Below are positions 43,347-52,308 of a stretch of DNA of 64,000 nt, piece after piece. Source of the DNA: Pseudomonadota bacterium (GTDB lineage Bacteria > Pseudomonadota > Gammaproteobacteria > Burkholderiales > Burkholderiaceae_C). Positions within the stretch are counted from its first letter, which is position 1. Every line of letters starts with the position of its first letter. The position numbers were made by a program, and so were the translations under genes. The notes under the pieces were generated by a model. It saw nothing but the letters and a program-made list of their open reading frames with translations, made no database searches and was not told the DNA's origin. Where the stretch lies: NCBI GenBank assembly GCA_021819435.1, contig JAKARB010000003.1, forward strand, positions 1-64,000. The letters are read 5' to 3'.

Positions 43347-43388
43347 AAACGAACAAACGAATAAACAAACAAGCAAACAAAAAGCAAA
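43347..43388 (-). repeat. Degenerate AAAC tetranucleotide tract before the ferredoxin gene
   Basis: About nine four-base units (AAAC/GAAC/GAAT/AAGC) lie between the SIR2-like stop and the ferredoxin ribosome site. In the transcript this is a GUUU-rich leader. It is strikingly A-rich against the G+C-rich surroundings. Confidence 0.6.
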
Positions 43389-43459
43389 GTGGGTGAAAAG
43401 AACAAGGCGATGCAAAGCCAATCAACAGGCAGGCAAGCAGAAAAACAAGCAACAGCGAT

Positions 43460-44371
43460 TCAGCCCCCCATGAGCGCCTGCACCGCCTCACCGAGCGGCA
43501 TCGCAATGCGGCTGATGCCCTGCTCCACCAGGAAGCGCGCCTCCATGCGCGTCGGCTCATCCGGCAAGATCGCCCAATGCCGATCGGCAGACCGCTTCAT
43601 GATCTGCCGCGCGAAGCTGCGCGTGAGCTGGTCGTCAAAGCGGCAGCCGATGAACACGAACGAACGCCCCGACCGCCGCGCTTGCACCTCCTGCGGGATC
43701 GGCGTCTGGATGTCGATCTCGGTCAGCACCTCGACGTAATCCGCATCCGAGACCAGGTAATTGCCCACCGGTGCATGCCCACCCAGCGGCCGATACAGCA
43801 AGGTGGGCCATTCGCTCGCCCCCTGGCGCACGCGCACACCGGTCGGGTCGTAGAAGGCATGCCAGGTGCCGAAGTGTTCGGACTGCGAGAGCCCCTGCAC
43901 CTCACCCCAACCGGCAAGGCCCTGCACCTGCCTGAGCGCTTCGGCCATGGTGTCGTCGTACCAGCTCTCGACGATCAATGGCAGCGACAAGGACGCCAGC
44001 CAGCGCTGAAAAGCCAGCGGGTCGACCACCTGGTCGAAGGCCTCGTTCATCAGCTTCACCACCGTCTTGCGGTGCTTGAAGTTCTCGATGTATTGGGCCG
44101 CCTGCGTCAGGCGGTTGCGCAACTTGTGCGGCACCGTGGCTTGAGCCACCAGGCGCTTGACCAGATCCTGCGGCGTGCTCGGCAGCGGTGCGGCTTCGCC
44201 CGGCGCCGGCGTTCGCAAATCCAGCAGCGCGGGCCCCAGGTAGGGCACAGCCTGGCCGCCCAGCAAGGCCTGGCGCGCGCCCTGCAAGGCTTCATGCGGG
44301 TCAAGGGGAGCATGGGGCGCAACGTTCGTGGTGCCCGAGGTGGGGGCATCTGCGTCCAGCACGGCGGTCAT
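43460..44371 (-). CDS. SIR2-like domain protein, probably catalytically altered
   Basis: The 303-residue protein resembles SIR2-like proteins: an N-terminal GGQAVPYLGPALLDL in place of the usual glycine-rich motif, PLIVESWYDDTMAEAL where SIR2 domains have a TTNYD-type motif, DADYVEVL, and FVFIGCRFDDQLTRSFARQI near residue 240. The NAD-site asparagine seems replaced, so NAD hydrolysis or deacylation is doubtful. It sits 11 bases after a DegT-like gene in the nifB operon. The function is unknown. Confidence 0.6.
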   Translation of the reverse strand: MTAVLDADAPTSGTTNVAPHAPLDPHEALQGARQALLGGQAVPYLGPALLDLRTPAPGEAAPLPSTPQDLVKRLVAQATVPHKLRNRLTQAAQYIENFKHRKTVVKLMNEAFDQVVDPLAFQRWLASLSLPLIVESWYDDTMAEALRQVQGLAGWGEVQGLSQSEHFGTWHAFYDPTGVRVRQGASEWPTLLYRPLGGHAPVGNYLVSDADYVEVLTEIDIQTPIPQEVQARRSGRSFVFIGCRFDDQLTRSFARQIMKRSADRHWAILPDEPTRMEARFLVEQGISRIAMPLGEAVQALMGG

Positions 44372-44382
44372 GGGGTTCTCCT

Positions 44383-45552
44383 TCAGAGGTAGATGGCCGC
44401 GCCCGCGCCCACGTTCACCGACGCGTCTTTGAGCGTCTTGACGATGAATCGGATGTGGTCGGCGTCGAGGTGGCCGTGAAAGGGCAGCACCAGGGAGCGG
44501 TCCCCGATGCGTTCGGTGTTGGGCAAGGCGCCCCGCTTCCACCCTTGCTGCTGGTAGAAGAACTGCTGGTGCAGGGGCTGGCAGAAGGCGGCCGAGGCCA
44601 CGTTGTTCGAGTCCAGGTCTTCGATGAGCTGCTGGCGCGCGCTGGCCGTGAAGCGCTTGCCCAGGTGAACCTGGTAGAGCATCCAGTGCACCTCGTCGAC
44701 GTGATCGGCCAGGTAAGGTGGCTTGATGCCTTCGAAGCTCTGCATCTCGGCGTGGTAGCTGGCCTCGGCCTGTTTGCGCCGCATCAGGATGTCGTCGATG
44801 CGGCCGAGCTGGGCCAGGCCCACGGCGGCCTGCAGCTCGCCCATGCCGGCCTGCCAGGGCACGCGGCTGCCCACCGACACCGAGCGGCGGTCGTCGATGC
44901 GGCGCTCGCGCAGGTAGCGCAGCTCATCGGCCAGCGCGGCGTCGCCGCACAGCACCATGCCGCCCTGCCCCGTGCACAAGGCCGATGGCTGCGAGAAGTC
45001 GAACAGCGCCGCGTCGCCGAAGGTGCCGACGCGCTGGCCACGGTAGCGCGAGCCGATGGCCTCGGTGCTGTCTTCCAGCAGCTTCAGCCCATGCCGGTCG
45101 GCGATCTCGCGCAGCACCGACCAATCGGCCGGGTGGCCGTTGACGTTGGTGGCGATCAATGCGCGCGTGCGCGGGCCGATGGCGCGCTCGGCGGCGGCCG
45201 GGTCGATGCAGCCCGACCAGTAGTCGATGTCGACCAGCACCGGGGTGGCGCCCACCAGCGTGATGGCATGGGCCACCTGGTGCCAGGCGTAGCCGGTGGT
45301 GATGACCTCGTCGCCGGCCCCCACGCCCCAGGCCTTGAGCACGAGGCAGGCGCCCAGCGTGCCACTGGCCACGGCCACGCCTTGTGTCGACGCCCCCTGC
45401 CCCACCCATTCAGCGAAGGCCTGCTCGAAGGCCTGCACGCGCGGCCCCATCGACAGTTGCGGGCTGCGCAGGGTCAACAGGGCCTGCTCCATTTCGTCGG
45501 TGCCGATGTCGGGGTCCGACAAGGGCAGCCAGTCTTCGTCGTCCTGGGCCAT
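44383..45552 (-). CDS. DegT/DnrJ/EryC1/StrS aminotransferase homologue lacking the PLP lysine
   Basis: The 389-residue protein has the fold-type I aminotransferase layout (VAVASGTLGACLVLKAWGVG; DSTEAIGSRYRGQRVGTFGD). In the segment FDFSQPSALCTGQGGM the position that holds the Schiff-base lysine in FSFHPxKxxxTGEGG enzymes is serine 190. It is therefore unlikely to act as a transaminase. It lies in the nifB operon between a small ORF and the SIR2-like gene. The role is unknown; a sensor or ligand carrier is possible. Confidence 0.75.
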   Translation of the reverse strand: MAQDDEDWLPLSDPDIGTDEMEQALLTLRSPQLSMGPRVQAFEQAFAEWVGQGASTQGVAVASGTLGACLVLKAWGVGAGDEVITTGYAWHQVAHAITLVGATPVLVDIDYWSGCIDPAAAERAIGPRTRALIATNVNGHPADWSVLREIADRHGLKLLEDSTEAIGSRYRGQRVGTFGDAALFDFSQPSALCTGQGGMVLCGDAALADELRYLRERRIDDRRSVSVGSRVPWQAGMGELQAAVGLAQLGRIDDILMRRKQAEASYHAEMQSFEGIKPPYLADHVDEVHWMLYQVHLGKRFTASARQQLIEDLDSNNVASAAFCQPLHQQFFYQQQGWKRGALPNTERIGDRSLVLPFHGHLDADHIRFIVKTLKDASVNVGAGAAIYL

Positions 45553-45621
45553 GTGTGTTCCTGGTGGGGCGGGTGGTCGGGCTGGTGGATTGCTTGGTTG
45601 GGCGCCTGGTCGGGCGTCGGA

Positions 45622-45882
45622 TCAAGACTGGGTGAGAACCAGGGCGCGGGCCTGTGCCAGGTCAGGCGTGACCGTCCAGCAATGGCCATCGGTGGCCATG
45701 AGGTAGACGGATCGGCCCGTGACCTCGATCACCGGTGTTTCGCGGCGCATGTCGAAGGCATCCATCACCAGGGTCTGCAAGGGCGCGAGCTGCTGGCGGA
45801 TGCTCGCGGCGGCGGTGCGCACTGTTTCAGCCTGGGCCAGGATGCCAGCGATGTCTTTCAGCTGCTGTGGGGTCAAGGACAT
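45622..45882 (-). CDS. Small hypothetical nif-operon protein (86 aa)
   Basis: The 86-residue protein begins MSLTPQQLKDIAGILAQAET. It has an N-terminal helix and a C-terminal beta-rich part (VIEVTGRSVYLMATDGHCWT). The family is not recognised. It starts 10 bases after nifT, so it is co-transcribed. Confidence 0.6.
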   Translation of the reverse strand: MSLTPQQLKDIAGILAQAETVRTAAASIRQQLAPLQTLVMDAFDMRRETPVIEVTGRSVYLMATDGHCWTVTPDLAQARALVLTQS

Positions 45883-45892
45883 GGCGGGCTCC

Positions 45893-46111
45893 TCAGGCCT
45901 CGCCCAGCGAGGTGCGGCGGGCCTCGACGGTGACGGGCAGCGAGGTCTCGGCAGCCATCTCGGGCAGTTGCAGCTCCCAGCCATTGGCCAGCGTGACGGA
46001 GCCGCCCCACAGGCCCGGCCGCTCCATCGCGACGATGGGCTCCTCCAAGTCTTTCTTGGGAACGTAGGCGGACAGCACGCCCGCGGCGCTCTTGCGGATC
46101 ATGACCTTCAT
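45893..46111 (-). CDS. nifT: NifT/FixU protein
   Basis: The 72-residue protein opens MKVMIRKSAAGVLSAYVPKK and contains LANGWELQLPEM, the NifT family core. Its function is unknown and it is usually dispensable. Its ATG overlaps the nifS stop (ATGA). Its place after nifS rather than after nifK is a local rearrangement relative to Azotobacter. Confidence 0.92.
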   Translation of the reverse strand: MKVMIRKSAAGVLSAYVPKKDLEEPIVAMERPGLWGGSVTLANGWELQLPEMAAETSLPVTVEARRTSLGEA

Positions 46112-47286
46112 GCGAGGACTCCTGTGTGGATGCGGGTGAAGATGTGGGTGTCGGGTGCCAGCGTGTCGGCCAGGCAGCGGGGCCAGTCCTGCGCCAGCGC
46201 GAGCAATGCCGTCTCGGGGGTGTCGGGCGAGAAAGACAGGCGAACGGCGCACAGCGCCTCTTCGCGCGTCACGCCCATGGCGGTGAGCACGGCCGATGGC
46301 GCCTGCCCACCCGATGAGCAGGCCGAGCCCGACGAGGCACAGGCCCCGAGTTCGGCCAAGCGCTTGAGGGCGAGGTCGGCATGAACTTGGCCAAGGCGAA
46401 GGAAGCTGGTCTGAGGCAGCCGAGGCAGGCCCGCGCCGAACACACGCACGTCGGCGCAACAAGCCTTCAGCGCCGCCTCGAAGCGGTCGCGCAGGACAGC
46501 CAGCCGCGCGGTGCGGTCGTGCCAGTTGGACGATGTCCAGGCGTGCTGCGCGGCTGCCACGCCGAAGCCGACGATGCCCGGCAGGTTCTCAGTGCCGCCA
46601 CGCCGCCCACGCTCTTGCGAGCCGGGGAACAGCGCCGGCCAGTTCAGCCCCTTGCGCACGATCAGCGCACCAACCCCTTTGGGCCCGCCGAACTTGTGCG
46701 CCGACACCGACACCAAATCGGCCCCGCTGCGCGAGAAGTCAAAAGGCAGCTTGCCGATCAGTTGCGTGGCGTCAACATGGAGCAAGGCACCGCGCGCGTG
46801 AGCCAGGCGGGCCAATTCGGCGGTGGGCATGAGCACGCCGGTTTCGTTGTTGGCGGCCATGACGGAGACAAGCGAGGTGCCCTCTCCAATCAGCATGTCG
46901 GCTTCGTCAAGCTTCAGCCCGCCATCGGGCCCCAGCCCGATCAACCCAAGAGGCACGCCTTGCCTGCCCAGCTGGGCAGCGAGCTTGAGCACACCAGCGT
47001 GTTCGCCCGCGCTGATCACCAGGCCCGAGCGGCCACCATGCCCGACCGCCCCGCGCAAGGCCAGGTGGTTGGCCTCGGTGGCACCACTGGTGAAGACGAT
47101 CTCGGCCGGCTGGCAACCGAGGAAGCCCGCCACCTGCTCACGCGCGCGTTGCAGCAGCGAACGTGCGGCCTGCCCCGCGTCGTGTTGCGACGAGGGGTTG
47201 GCCCAGTGCTCCACCATGACATCGGCCATGGCCTGCACCACCGCAGGCAACGGTGGCGTGGTGGCGTTGTGGTCGAGGTAGAGCAT
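46108..47286 (-). CDS. nifS: Cysteine desulfurase NifS
   Basis: This 392-residue group I desulfurase has the opening MLYLDHNATTPPLPAVVQAM, the PLP lysine in SAHKFGGPKGVGAL and the active cysteine in SSGSACSSGG. It supplies sulfur for nitrogenase clusters. It differs clearly from the IscS at 10.2 kb and the encapsulated enzyme at 61.8 kb. Confidence 0.93.
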   Translation of the reverse strand: MLYLDHNATTPPLPAVVQAMADVMVEHWANPSSQHDAGQAARSLLQRAREQVAGFLGCQPAEIVFTSGATEANHLALRGAVGHGGRSGLVISAGEHAGVLKLAAQLGRQGVPLGLIGLGPDGGLKLDEADMLIGEGTSLVSVMAANNETGVLMPTAELARLAHARGALLHVDATQLIGKLPFDFSRSGADLVSVSAHKFGGPKGVGALIVRKGLNWPALFPGSQERGRRGGTENLPGIVGFGVAAAQHAWTSSNWHDRTARLAVLRDRFEAALKACCADVRVFGAGLPRLPQTSFLRLGQVHADLALKRLAELGACASSGSACSSGGQAPSAVLTAMGVTREEALCAVRLSFSPDTPETALLALAQDWPRCLADTLAPDTHIFTRIHTGVLA

Positions 47287-47329
47287 GGTGGGGCGGTGGG
47301 TGTTCAAGCGTTCAGGGCATTCAGGGCGT

Positions 47330-47692
47330 TCAAGGCCAGAAAACCCGGGCTTCGTCCAAGCAGACAAGCTCGATCAGCTCGGCGATGTGTTCGGCCTGGC
47401 TGTGCAAAATCCATCGCCCCTCGGCGTGCTCACGCGCGTGAAGCGCCCAGCCATCGGCCTGGGGCTCGAACCAGGCGATGGGGATCTCGCCGCCCAACGG
47501 GTCGATGTTGCGCGAGCAGCAAGGGCTCGACACCACCCATCCCTGCTCGCAAGCCGTCACCACGGGCTGGACATAGCGGTAGCGGTGCCGCCGCGCCAGG
47601 GCCCGCTCGATGCGGCGCGCGGTGAGGTCGTGCACCCTGGTCATGGCGCGCGCCCCCGAACCGACACCCTCATCGAGCTGCATCGCGATCAC
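47330..47692 (-). CDS. Hypothetical nif-operon protein (about 120 aa)
   Basis: This ORF of about 120 residues has a cysteine pair in VVSSPCCSRNIDPLGGEIPI and Trp-rich segments (IAWFEPQADGWALHAREHAE). I do not recognise the family. The GTG at 47692 overlaps the previous stop (GTGA) and is preferred; an ATG is available at 47683. It lies between nifZ-like and nifS. Confidence 0.6.
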   Translation of the reverse strand: MIAMQLDEGVGSGARAMTRVHDLTARRIERALARRHRYRYVQPVVTACEQGWVVSSPCCSRNIDPLGGEIPIAWFEPQADGWALHAREHAEGRWILHSQAEHIAELIELVCLDEARVFWP

Positions 47693-48012
47693 GGCCGCAC
47701 CTCCCGTGACTGGCGGGCCAGGTCGTGCAGCTCCATGGCGAGCATGATCTCGGGCTCTTCGCAACCCACCACCCGGCCATCGAAATCCACCATGTAGACC
47801 GGCTGCTGGCTGGCCTCGTGCACACCCACCTGGACGATTTCGCCTTCGCTGCCGACCTCGGCCAGCACCGCGCCTTCGGCGACATCGGGGAAGCTGCCGT
47901 CGTTGACCAGGTCGCACAGCGCGATCACGCGCTGGCCCCACTGGTAGGCGGGGCCTTCGGCCGGGGCCATGCCGGCGGGCAGTTCAACGGGGTCGAGGGT
48001 GGAGGTGTTCAT
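47689..48012 (-). CDS. NifZ-domain protein (second copy)
   Basis: The 107-residue protein has the NifZ pattern WGQRVIALCDLVNDGSFPDV, GEIVQVGVHEASQQPVYMVD and a C-terminal VVGCEEPEIM. It follows nifZ by 11 bases and looks like a diverged, partner copy. NifZ acts on P-cluster maturation in NifDK. A Pro-rich lead of about 20 residues precedes the domain. Confidence 0.75.
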   Translation of the reverse strand: MNTSTLDPVELPAGMAPAEGPAYQWGQRVIALCDLVNDGSFPDVAEGAVLAEVGSEGEIVQVGVHEASQQPVYMVDFDGRVVGCEEPEIMLAMELHDLARQSREVRP

Positions 48013-48023
48013 GTCATGTCCTT

Positions 48024-48359
48024 TCAGCGCAGGGTCTGCAAGCGATCGGCCTTCTCGCCCAGTTGCGCGAGGATGTCTTCGGGCAGGTTGTCCAGCGTCA
48101 TCAGTTCCTTGGCGCGCATGCCGACGCGGTGGCCGCTGTCGCTGAACTCGACGGCGTAGATGTAGAACTGCTGCAGGAAGGTGCCGATGGAGACGACGTA
48201 ACCGATCTCGCCCTTGCCGACGAGCACCTCGCCGATGTCCTTGCCGTTGAAGGTGCCGTCGTTGCGGACCACGCTGCGGCTGACGACGCGTTCGCCGTAG
48301 TTGAAGCGGGGCGGGAAGGCGATCTCGATGACGTCGTCATCGCGGTTGATGTCAGCCAT
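48024..48359 (-). CDS. nifZ: NifZ
   Basis: The 111-residue protein reads FNYGERVVSRSVVRNDGTFN and GEIGYVVSIGTFLQQFYIYA, the core of NifZ, which helps form the second P-cluster pair. Its start overlaps the LRV gene end by 8 bases. It is followed by the NifZ-like paralogue. Confidence 0.93.
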   Translation of the reverse strand: MADINRDDDVIEIAFPPRFNYGERVVSRSVVRNDGTFNGKDIGEVLVGKGEIGYVVSIGTFLQQFYIYAVEFSDSGHRVGMRAKELMTLDNLPEDILAQLGEKADRLQTLR

Positions 48360-49194
48360 GTCGGGCCTCCACGTCGGTGGGGTGGTCGCGGTCGGTGCCG
48401 TCGTTGACATCACCGCCATGGGCACCATCCGAGTCGTTCGCGCCATCGAGCAGGCGCTGCAAGGCCAGCTCGCGGATCTCGGCCGCCGGGTCGCGCGAGA
48501 GGCGGTGCAGCAGGTCGGCGCCGGCGCGCTGTGCCACCTCCCAGCGCACCAGCAGGTCGGCGTCGTCGGCCAGGGCGCTCAGCAGGCCAGGCGGAGCACG
48601 CCGGGCCACCACGCGACGCACAGCTTCTGAAGGGTCTGCGGCCAGGCGCCACAACGTGGGCATCTCCAAGCGCTCGGCCACCGCCACCCGCACTTCCGGG
48701 TCGGGGTCATCGGCGAGGCGCGGCAGCAGGGCCAGGGGCAGGCGGCGAGCCACCACGCGGCGCACGCCGTAGTCGGCATCGCCCATGAGTTCGGGCAAGG
48801 CCTCGATGGGCAAGCGGTTGGCCACCCGCAGCCTGACCTCGCGGTGCGGGTCATGCATCATCGCGAGCAGGCGGTGCGGCGGCAGGCGCAGCGCGACTTG
48901 CAGGCGCACCGTTTCATCGGGGTCGCGGGCGAGTTGCTGCACGACGAACACATCAGCATGGCGAGCGGCGATGGCGCGAACCTCGAAATGAGGGTGCCGG
49001 GTGAGTTCGTTGGCGAGCTCGGGGTGCCAGCGCATGAAGCGGTCGATGCGGCGCGCATAGGCGTCTTCCACGCAGGCGTGGCCGATCTCGCAACCGTCGC
49101 GCGCGCGCAAGCCGCGGTGCACGCAGCGATCACAGTCGAGCGGCGTGCCTTGCCAGCTCAGCGGCGGGATGTCGATGTCGAGCGGGTCGATCAT
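48352..49194 (-). CDS. LRV protein: [4Fe-4S]-binding leucine-rich variant repeat
   Basis: The 280-residue protein begins with a cysteine cluster C-X2-C-X10-C-X5-C (residues ~19-39) followed by eight or nine 24-residue helical LRV repeats (e.g. ADDPDPEVRVAVAERLEMPT). This is the architecture of the Azotobacter vinelandii LRV protein, found near nif genes there too. Its function is unknown; protein binding is expected. Codon and base use match its neighbours. Confidence 0.85.
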   Translation of the reverse strand: MIDPLDIDIPPLSWQGTPLDCDRCVHRGLRARDGCEIGHACVEDAYARRIDRFMRWHPELANELTRHPHFEVRAIAARHADVFVVQQLARDPDETVRLQVALRLPPHRLLAMMHDPHREVRLRVANRLPIEALPELMGDADYGVRRVVARRLPLALLPRLADDPDPEVRVAVAERLEMPTLWRLAADPSEAVRRVVARRAPPGLLSALADDADLLVRWEVAQRAGADLLHRLSRDPAAEIRELALQRLLDGANDSDGAHGGDVNDGTDRDHPTDVEARHG

Positions 49195-49844
49195 GCGGCC
49201 CTCCATCCCCGGTGATGCGGGGCTTGGGAATGGCGCTGGGCGCTTTGTTCGCTCGCGGCATCGCCCGCGCTGGCTGCATCACCGAAGCCATCCTCCGCAT
49301 CCTCGTCGCATGATGCGGCGCGGGCTTCGGCACGCCGCAGCACCTCGGCCAGCACGCTGCCGCCGAGCCGGTCGTGCGGGTCGAGGCGGCGCAGTTCGTC
49401 GAGCGCGAGGCGGCCTTCGCCGAGGTCGCCCAGCCGCAGGCAGAGGTAGGCGTGGCCCTTGAGGCTGAAGAGGTAGAAGCGCACCGCCGCGTCGAAGCGC
49501 ACCTGCTCATCGCTGAGCAAGGGCGATACATCGACCTGCCCCATCACCTCGCGATGGAGCGCCCGCCTGGCCAGCTTCAGGGCCTGACCGGCCACCTCGC
49601 GGGCTTCGTGCAGGCGGTGGCCGTAGAAGTGAAAGCGATAGCGCGCGATCAGCACCGCCGGGTGGCCAGGCGCCAACGCTTCGGCCTCGTCGAGCAAAGC
49701 CGATGCTTGCGCCACATCCTGTCTGCACGCACCGGCACGGGCGATGAGATCATGCGCCTCGGGGCACAGGCCACCACCGAGCACGGCGGTGTCGAAACCG
49801 CCCCAGGGGTCGTCTTCGGATGTGCGATGGCTTGAGGCGGGCAT
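49191..49844 (-). CDS. Nif-associated TPR-like protein (second paralogue)
   Basis: The 217-residue protein has helical repeats (QASALLDEAEALAPGHPAVL; RFYLFSLKGHAYLCLRLGDL) and a tail resembling the TPR protein at 21.6 kb. A charged Asp/Glu/Ala tail of ~45 residues follows. It overlaps the LRV start and lies two genes downstream of fdxN in the nifB operon. The function is unknown. Confidence 0.7.
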   Translation of the reverse strand: MPASSHRTSEDDPWGGFDTAVLGGGLCPEAHDLIARAGACRQDVAQASALLDEAEALAPGHPAVLIARYRFHFYGHRLHEAREVAGQALKLARRALHREVMGQVDVSPLLSDEQVRFDAAVRFYLFSLKGHAYLCLRLGDLGEGRLALDELRRLDPHDRLGGSVLAEVLRRAEARAASCDEDAEDGFGDAASAGDAASEQSAQRHSQAPHHRGWRAA

Positions 49845-49932
49845 GGGGTGTCCCGGTCCTTGGGTGGTGTTGCTGATCGTGGCGGTGCGCCGTGGTGGTC
49901 GTGCGCGTGCCTGCGGGCTCGGTGCCTCGCGT

Positions 49933-50340
49933 TCAGTGCGCGTGCGGGCGGCCGCCCACCTTGATCGACCCCAGCGCCACCGAAGCCACGCCCGGTGGCT
50001 TGCTCGAAGCGGCGTCGCTGCTGCTGCTGCAACCGCAAGGCCCGGCGTTCGGGTTGAAGAAGGTCAGACCCGACTGCGTGGGCGTGTCGGCGAAATCCAC
50101 CGTGACGCCTTGCAGCATCAGGCGCGACTCGGCCGGCAGGAAGACCTTCAGGCCTTGCACGAGCACGGTCTGGTCGCCCGCCTGGGGCTGGGCTTCGACC
50201 GTGAACTCGCTGTTGTAGCCCGAGCAACCGCCCGCGCTCACGACCAGGCGAAAGCCCGAGCCTTCAGGCAGGCCGGAGAAACGGACCATGCGCTTCATGA
50301 AGCGCTCGGCCGCAGGGGTGACCGTCATCTCGATGGACAT
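49933..50340 (-). CDS. A-type Fe-S carrier (HesB-like), nif-linked
   Basis: The 135-residue protein has the A-type cysteines in SAGGCSGYNSEF and GPCGCSSSSD with a ~30-residue C-terminal extension. This is the NifIscA type found beside nifB and fdxN in many diazotrophs. It probably carries clusters to NifB or NifH. It lies 14 bases after fdxN. Confidence 0.88.
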   Translation of the reverse strand: MSIEMTVTPAAERFMKRMVRFSGLPEGSGFRLVVSAGGCSGYNSEFTVEAQPQAGDQTVLVQGLKVFLPAESRLMLQGVTVDFADTPTQSGLTFFNPNAGPCGCSSSSDAASSKPPGVASVALGSIKVGGRPHAH

Positions 50341-50354
50341 GGTGATGGGCTCCT

Positions 50355-50549
50355 TCAGGCCTTGACAATGCAACCGTCGACCGGGCAGACCGCCACGCAC
50401 TGCGGCGAGTCGAACTGGCCTTCGCATTCGGTGCACTTGTTGGGGTCGATCTTGAACGTGCCGCCTTTTTCGCTGATGGCGACGTTGGGGCATTCGGGCT
50501 CGCAGGCGGAGCAACCGGTGCAGGTGGAGGCGATGATCTTCAGGGGCAT
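50355..50549 (-). CDS. fdxN: FdxN, 2x[4Fe-4S] ferredoxin
   Basis: The 64-residue bacterial-type ferredoxin has [12 protein letters not shown] and a second site [18 protein letters not shown]. It lies 66 bases after nifB and is the usual electron donor to NifB. Confidence 0.93.
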   Translation of the reverse strand: MPLKIIASTCTGCSACEPECPNVAISEKGGTFKIDPNKCTECEGQFDSPQCVAVCPVDGCIVKA

Positions 50550-50615
50550 GGTGCTTCTCCTGGGTGGTGACGCGCAGAAGGTGGGGACGTCGTCGGTTGG
50601 GAAAAATGGGGTCGA

Positions 50616-52199
50616 TCAGGCGGCCGCCTCGGTGGTGAAGGCGCCCTGGCGGATGGAAGCATCGCCGCGCGGCTGGTGCGCGATCTCGCCTCGCTGCACG
50701 CGCTCGCGGTAGCCGGCGAACCAGCTCAGCGCGGCCTTCTCGATGAACTCGTGGGCGTACTGATCCACCGGCTCGATGCCGGCGGCGGTGAGCTCGTCGC
50801 GCGGGCAAGCGCCAATCTTGGAAACCAGCACCGCGTGGCAGTCGTTGATGGCGTTGACGATGGAAGGCAGTTGCTCGTCTTCGCCATAGCCGCCTTGGCA
50901 GTAGAGGTCCACCCGGCGGTGGCCCACGAACAGCGCCTCGCTGGCCGAGACCTCGAAGATCTGGAACTCGGTGGCGTGGCCGAAGTGCTGGTTGACGCGG
51001 CCATGGCCTTCGGTGGCGACGGCCACCAGCACCTTCATGCCCGGGTCGACATCGGTGAGCGTGCCTTGGGCAGCCAGCGCTTCCTGCTTGGCGGCGTGCT
51101 GGGCCTGGCGCTCAGTCTCGACCTGATCCTGGTAGGCGCGGCGCTTGTCGAGGTCGTAGACCACCTCCATCTCCTCGATCTTGTCGAGGGTGAACTCCTC
51201 GCTGCGGTCTTCGCCCAGCAGGCCCACCGCGTCGGCGCGGCACTGGCGGCAGTGGCGCATCAGGTTGGCGCCGCCGGAGCAGGCGTCCTGCACGGCCTTG
51301 AGTTCCTGCGCGGTGGGGCCGCGCTGGCCGGTCAGGCCGTAATGTGTGCCGTGCTCTGCCTCGCTGATGAGCGGCATGATGTTGTGCAGGAAGGCACCGC
51401 GCTTCTTGACCTCGCGGTTGACCTCGATGAGGTGCTCGTCGTTGACGCCAGGAATCAGCACAGAGTTGACCTTGGTCAGCACGCCGCGCGCGGTCAGCAT
51501 CTCCAGGCCCAGCATCTGCCGCTCATGCAGGATCTTGGCGGCCTCGTAGCCGGTCACGCGGCGGTGGTCCCAGAAGATCCAGGGGTAGATCTTCTCGCCC
51601 ACGGCCGGGTCGACCATGTTGATGGTGATGGTCACGTGGTCGATGTTGTACTTGCAGATCTCATCGACGTAATCGGGCAGCGCCAGGCCGTTGGTCGACA
51701 GGCAAAGCTTGATGTCGGGTGCATCTTCCTGCAGGCGGCGGAAGGTCTCGAAGGTCTTGGCCGGGTTGGCGAGCGAATCACCGGGGCCGGCGATGCCCAG
51801 CACCGTCATCTGCGGGATCTCGCTGGCCACGGCCAGCACCTTCTTGACGGCCTGGTCGGGCGTGAGCTTCTGCGAGACCACACCAGGGCGCGATTCGTTG
51901 GAGCAGTCGTACTTGCGGTTGCAGTAATGGCACTGGATGTTGCAAGCCGGGGCCACGGCCACGTGCATGCGGGCGTAGTGGTGGTGGGCCTCTTCGGAAT
52001 AGCAGGGGTGGTTCTTGACCTTCTCCCAGATCTCCGGCGGCATGTCGTCGGGGCCGCCGGAAGAGCCGCAACTGGCCTTGCCGCTGCCGCCGGTCGTGCC
52101 GCAGCCACCAGACGATTCAGCAACGGGGGGCGGTGCGCCCAGGGGCCGGATCTGGCCGATCCCGATGAAGGCCTTGGCGGCGAGTGAGGGTGTTTCCAT
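50616..52199 (-). CDS. nifB: FeMo-co core assembly radical-SAM protein NifB
   Basis: The 527-residue radical SAM enzyme has [17 protein letters not shown] near residue 93, and the C-terminal NifX-like domain begins around residue 395 ([18 protein letters not shown]). It makes NifB-co, the 8Fe core, from [4Fe-4S] clusters. A Gly/Ser/Cys-rich stretch ([20 protein letters not shown]) precedes the SAM domain. It heads a 14-gene minus-strand operon. Confidence 0.98.
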   Translation of the reverse strand: METPSLAAKAFIGIGQIRPLGAPPPVAESSGGCGTTGGSGKASCGSSGGPDDMPPEIWEKVKNHPCYSEEAHHHYARMHVAVAPACNIQCHYCNRKYDCSNESRPGVVSQKLTPDQAVKKVLAVASEIPQMTVLGIAGPGDSLANPAKTFETFRRLQEDAPDIKLCLSTNGLALPDYVDEICKYNIDHVTITINMVDPAVGEKIYPWIFWDHRRVTGYEAAKILHERQMLGLEMLTARGVLTKVNSVLIPGVNDEHLIEVNREVKKRGAFLHNIMPLISEAEHGTHYGLTGQRGPTAQELKAVQDACSGGANLMRHCRQCRADAVGLLGEDRSEEFTLDKIEEMEVVYDLDKRRAYQDQVETERQAQHAAKQEALAAQGTLTDVDPGMKVLVAVATEGHGRVNQHFGHATEFQIFEVSASEALFVGHRRVDLYCQGGYGEDEQLPSIVNAINDCHAVLVSKIGACPRDELTAAGIEPVDQYAHEFIEKAALSWFAGYRERVQRGEIAHQPRGDASIRQGAFTTEAAA

Positions 52200-52308
52200 G
52201 GGCTTCTCCCGGCGAAGTGTGGGGTTCGGTGGAGGTTCGGTGGGGACGCGACGAGGCTGCTTGGCTGTGTGATGAACGCCTGCTGGAGCCGGCGCCTGAT
52301 GCCCGGTT

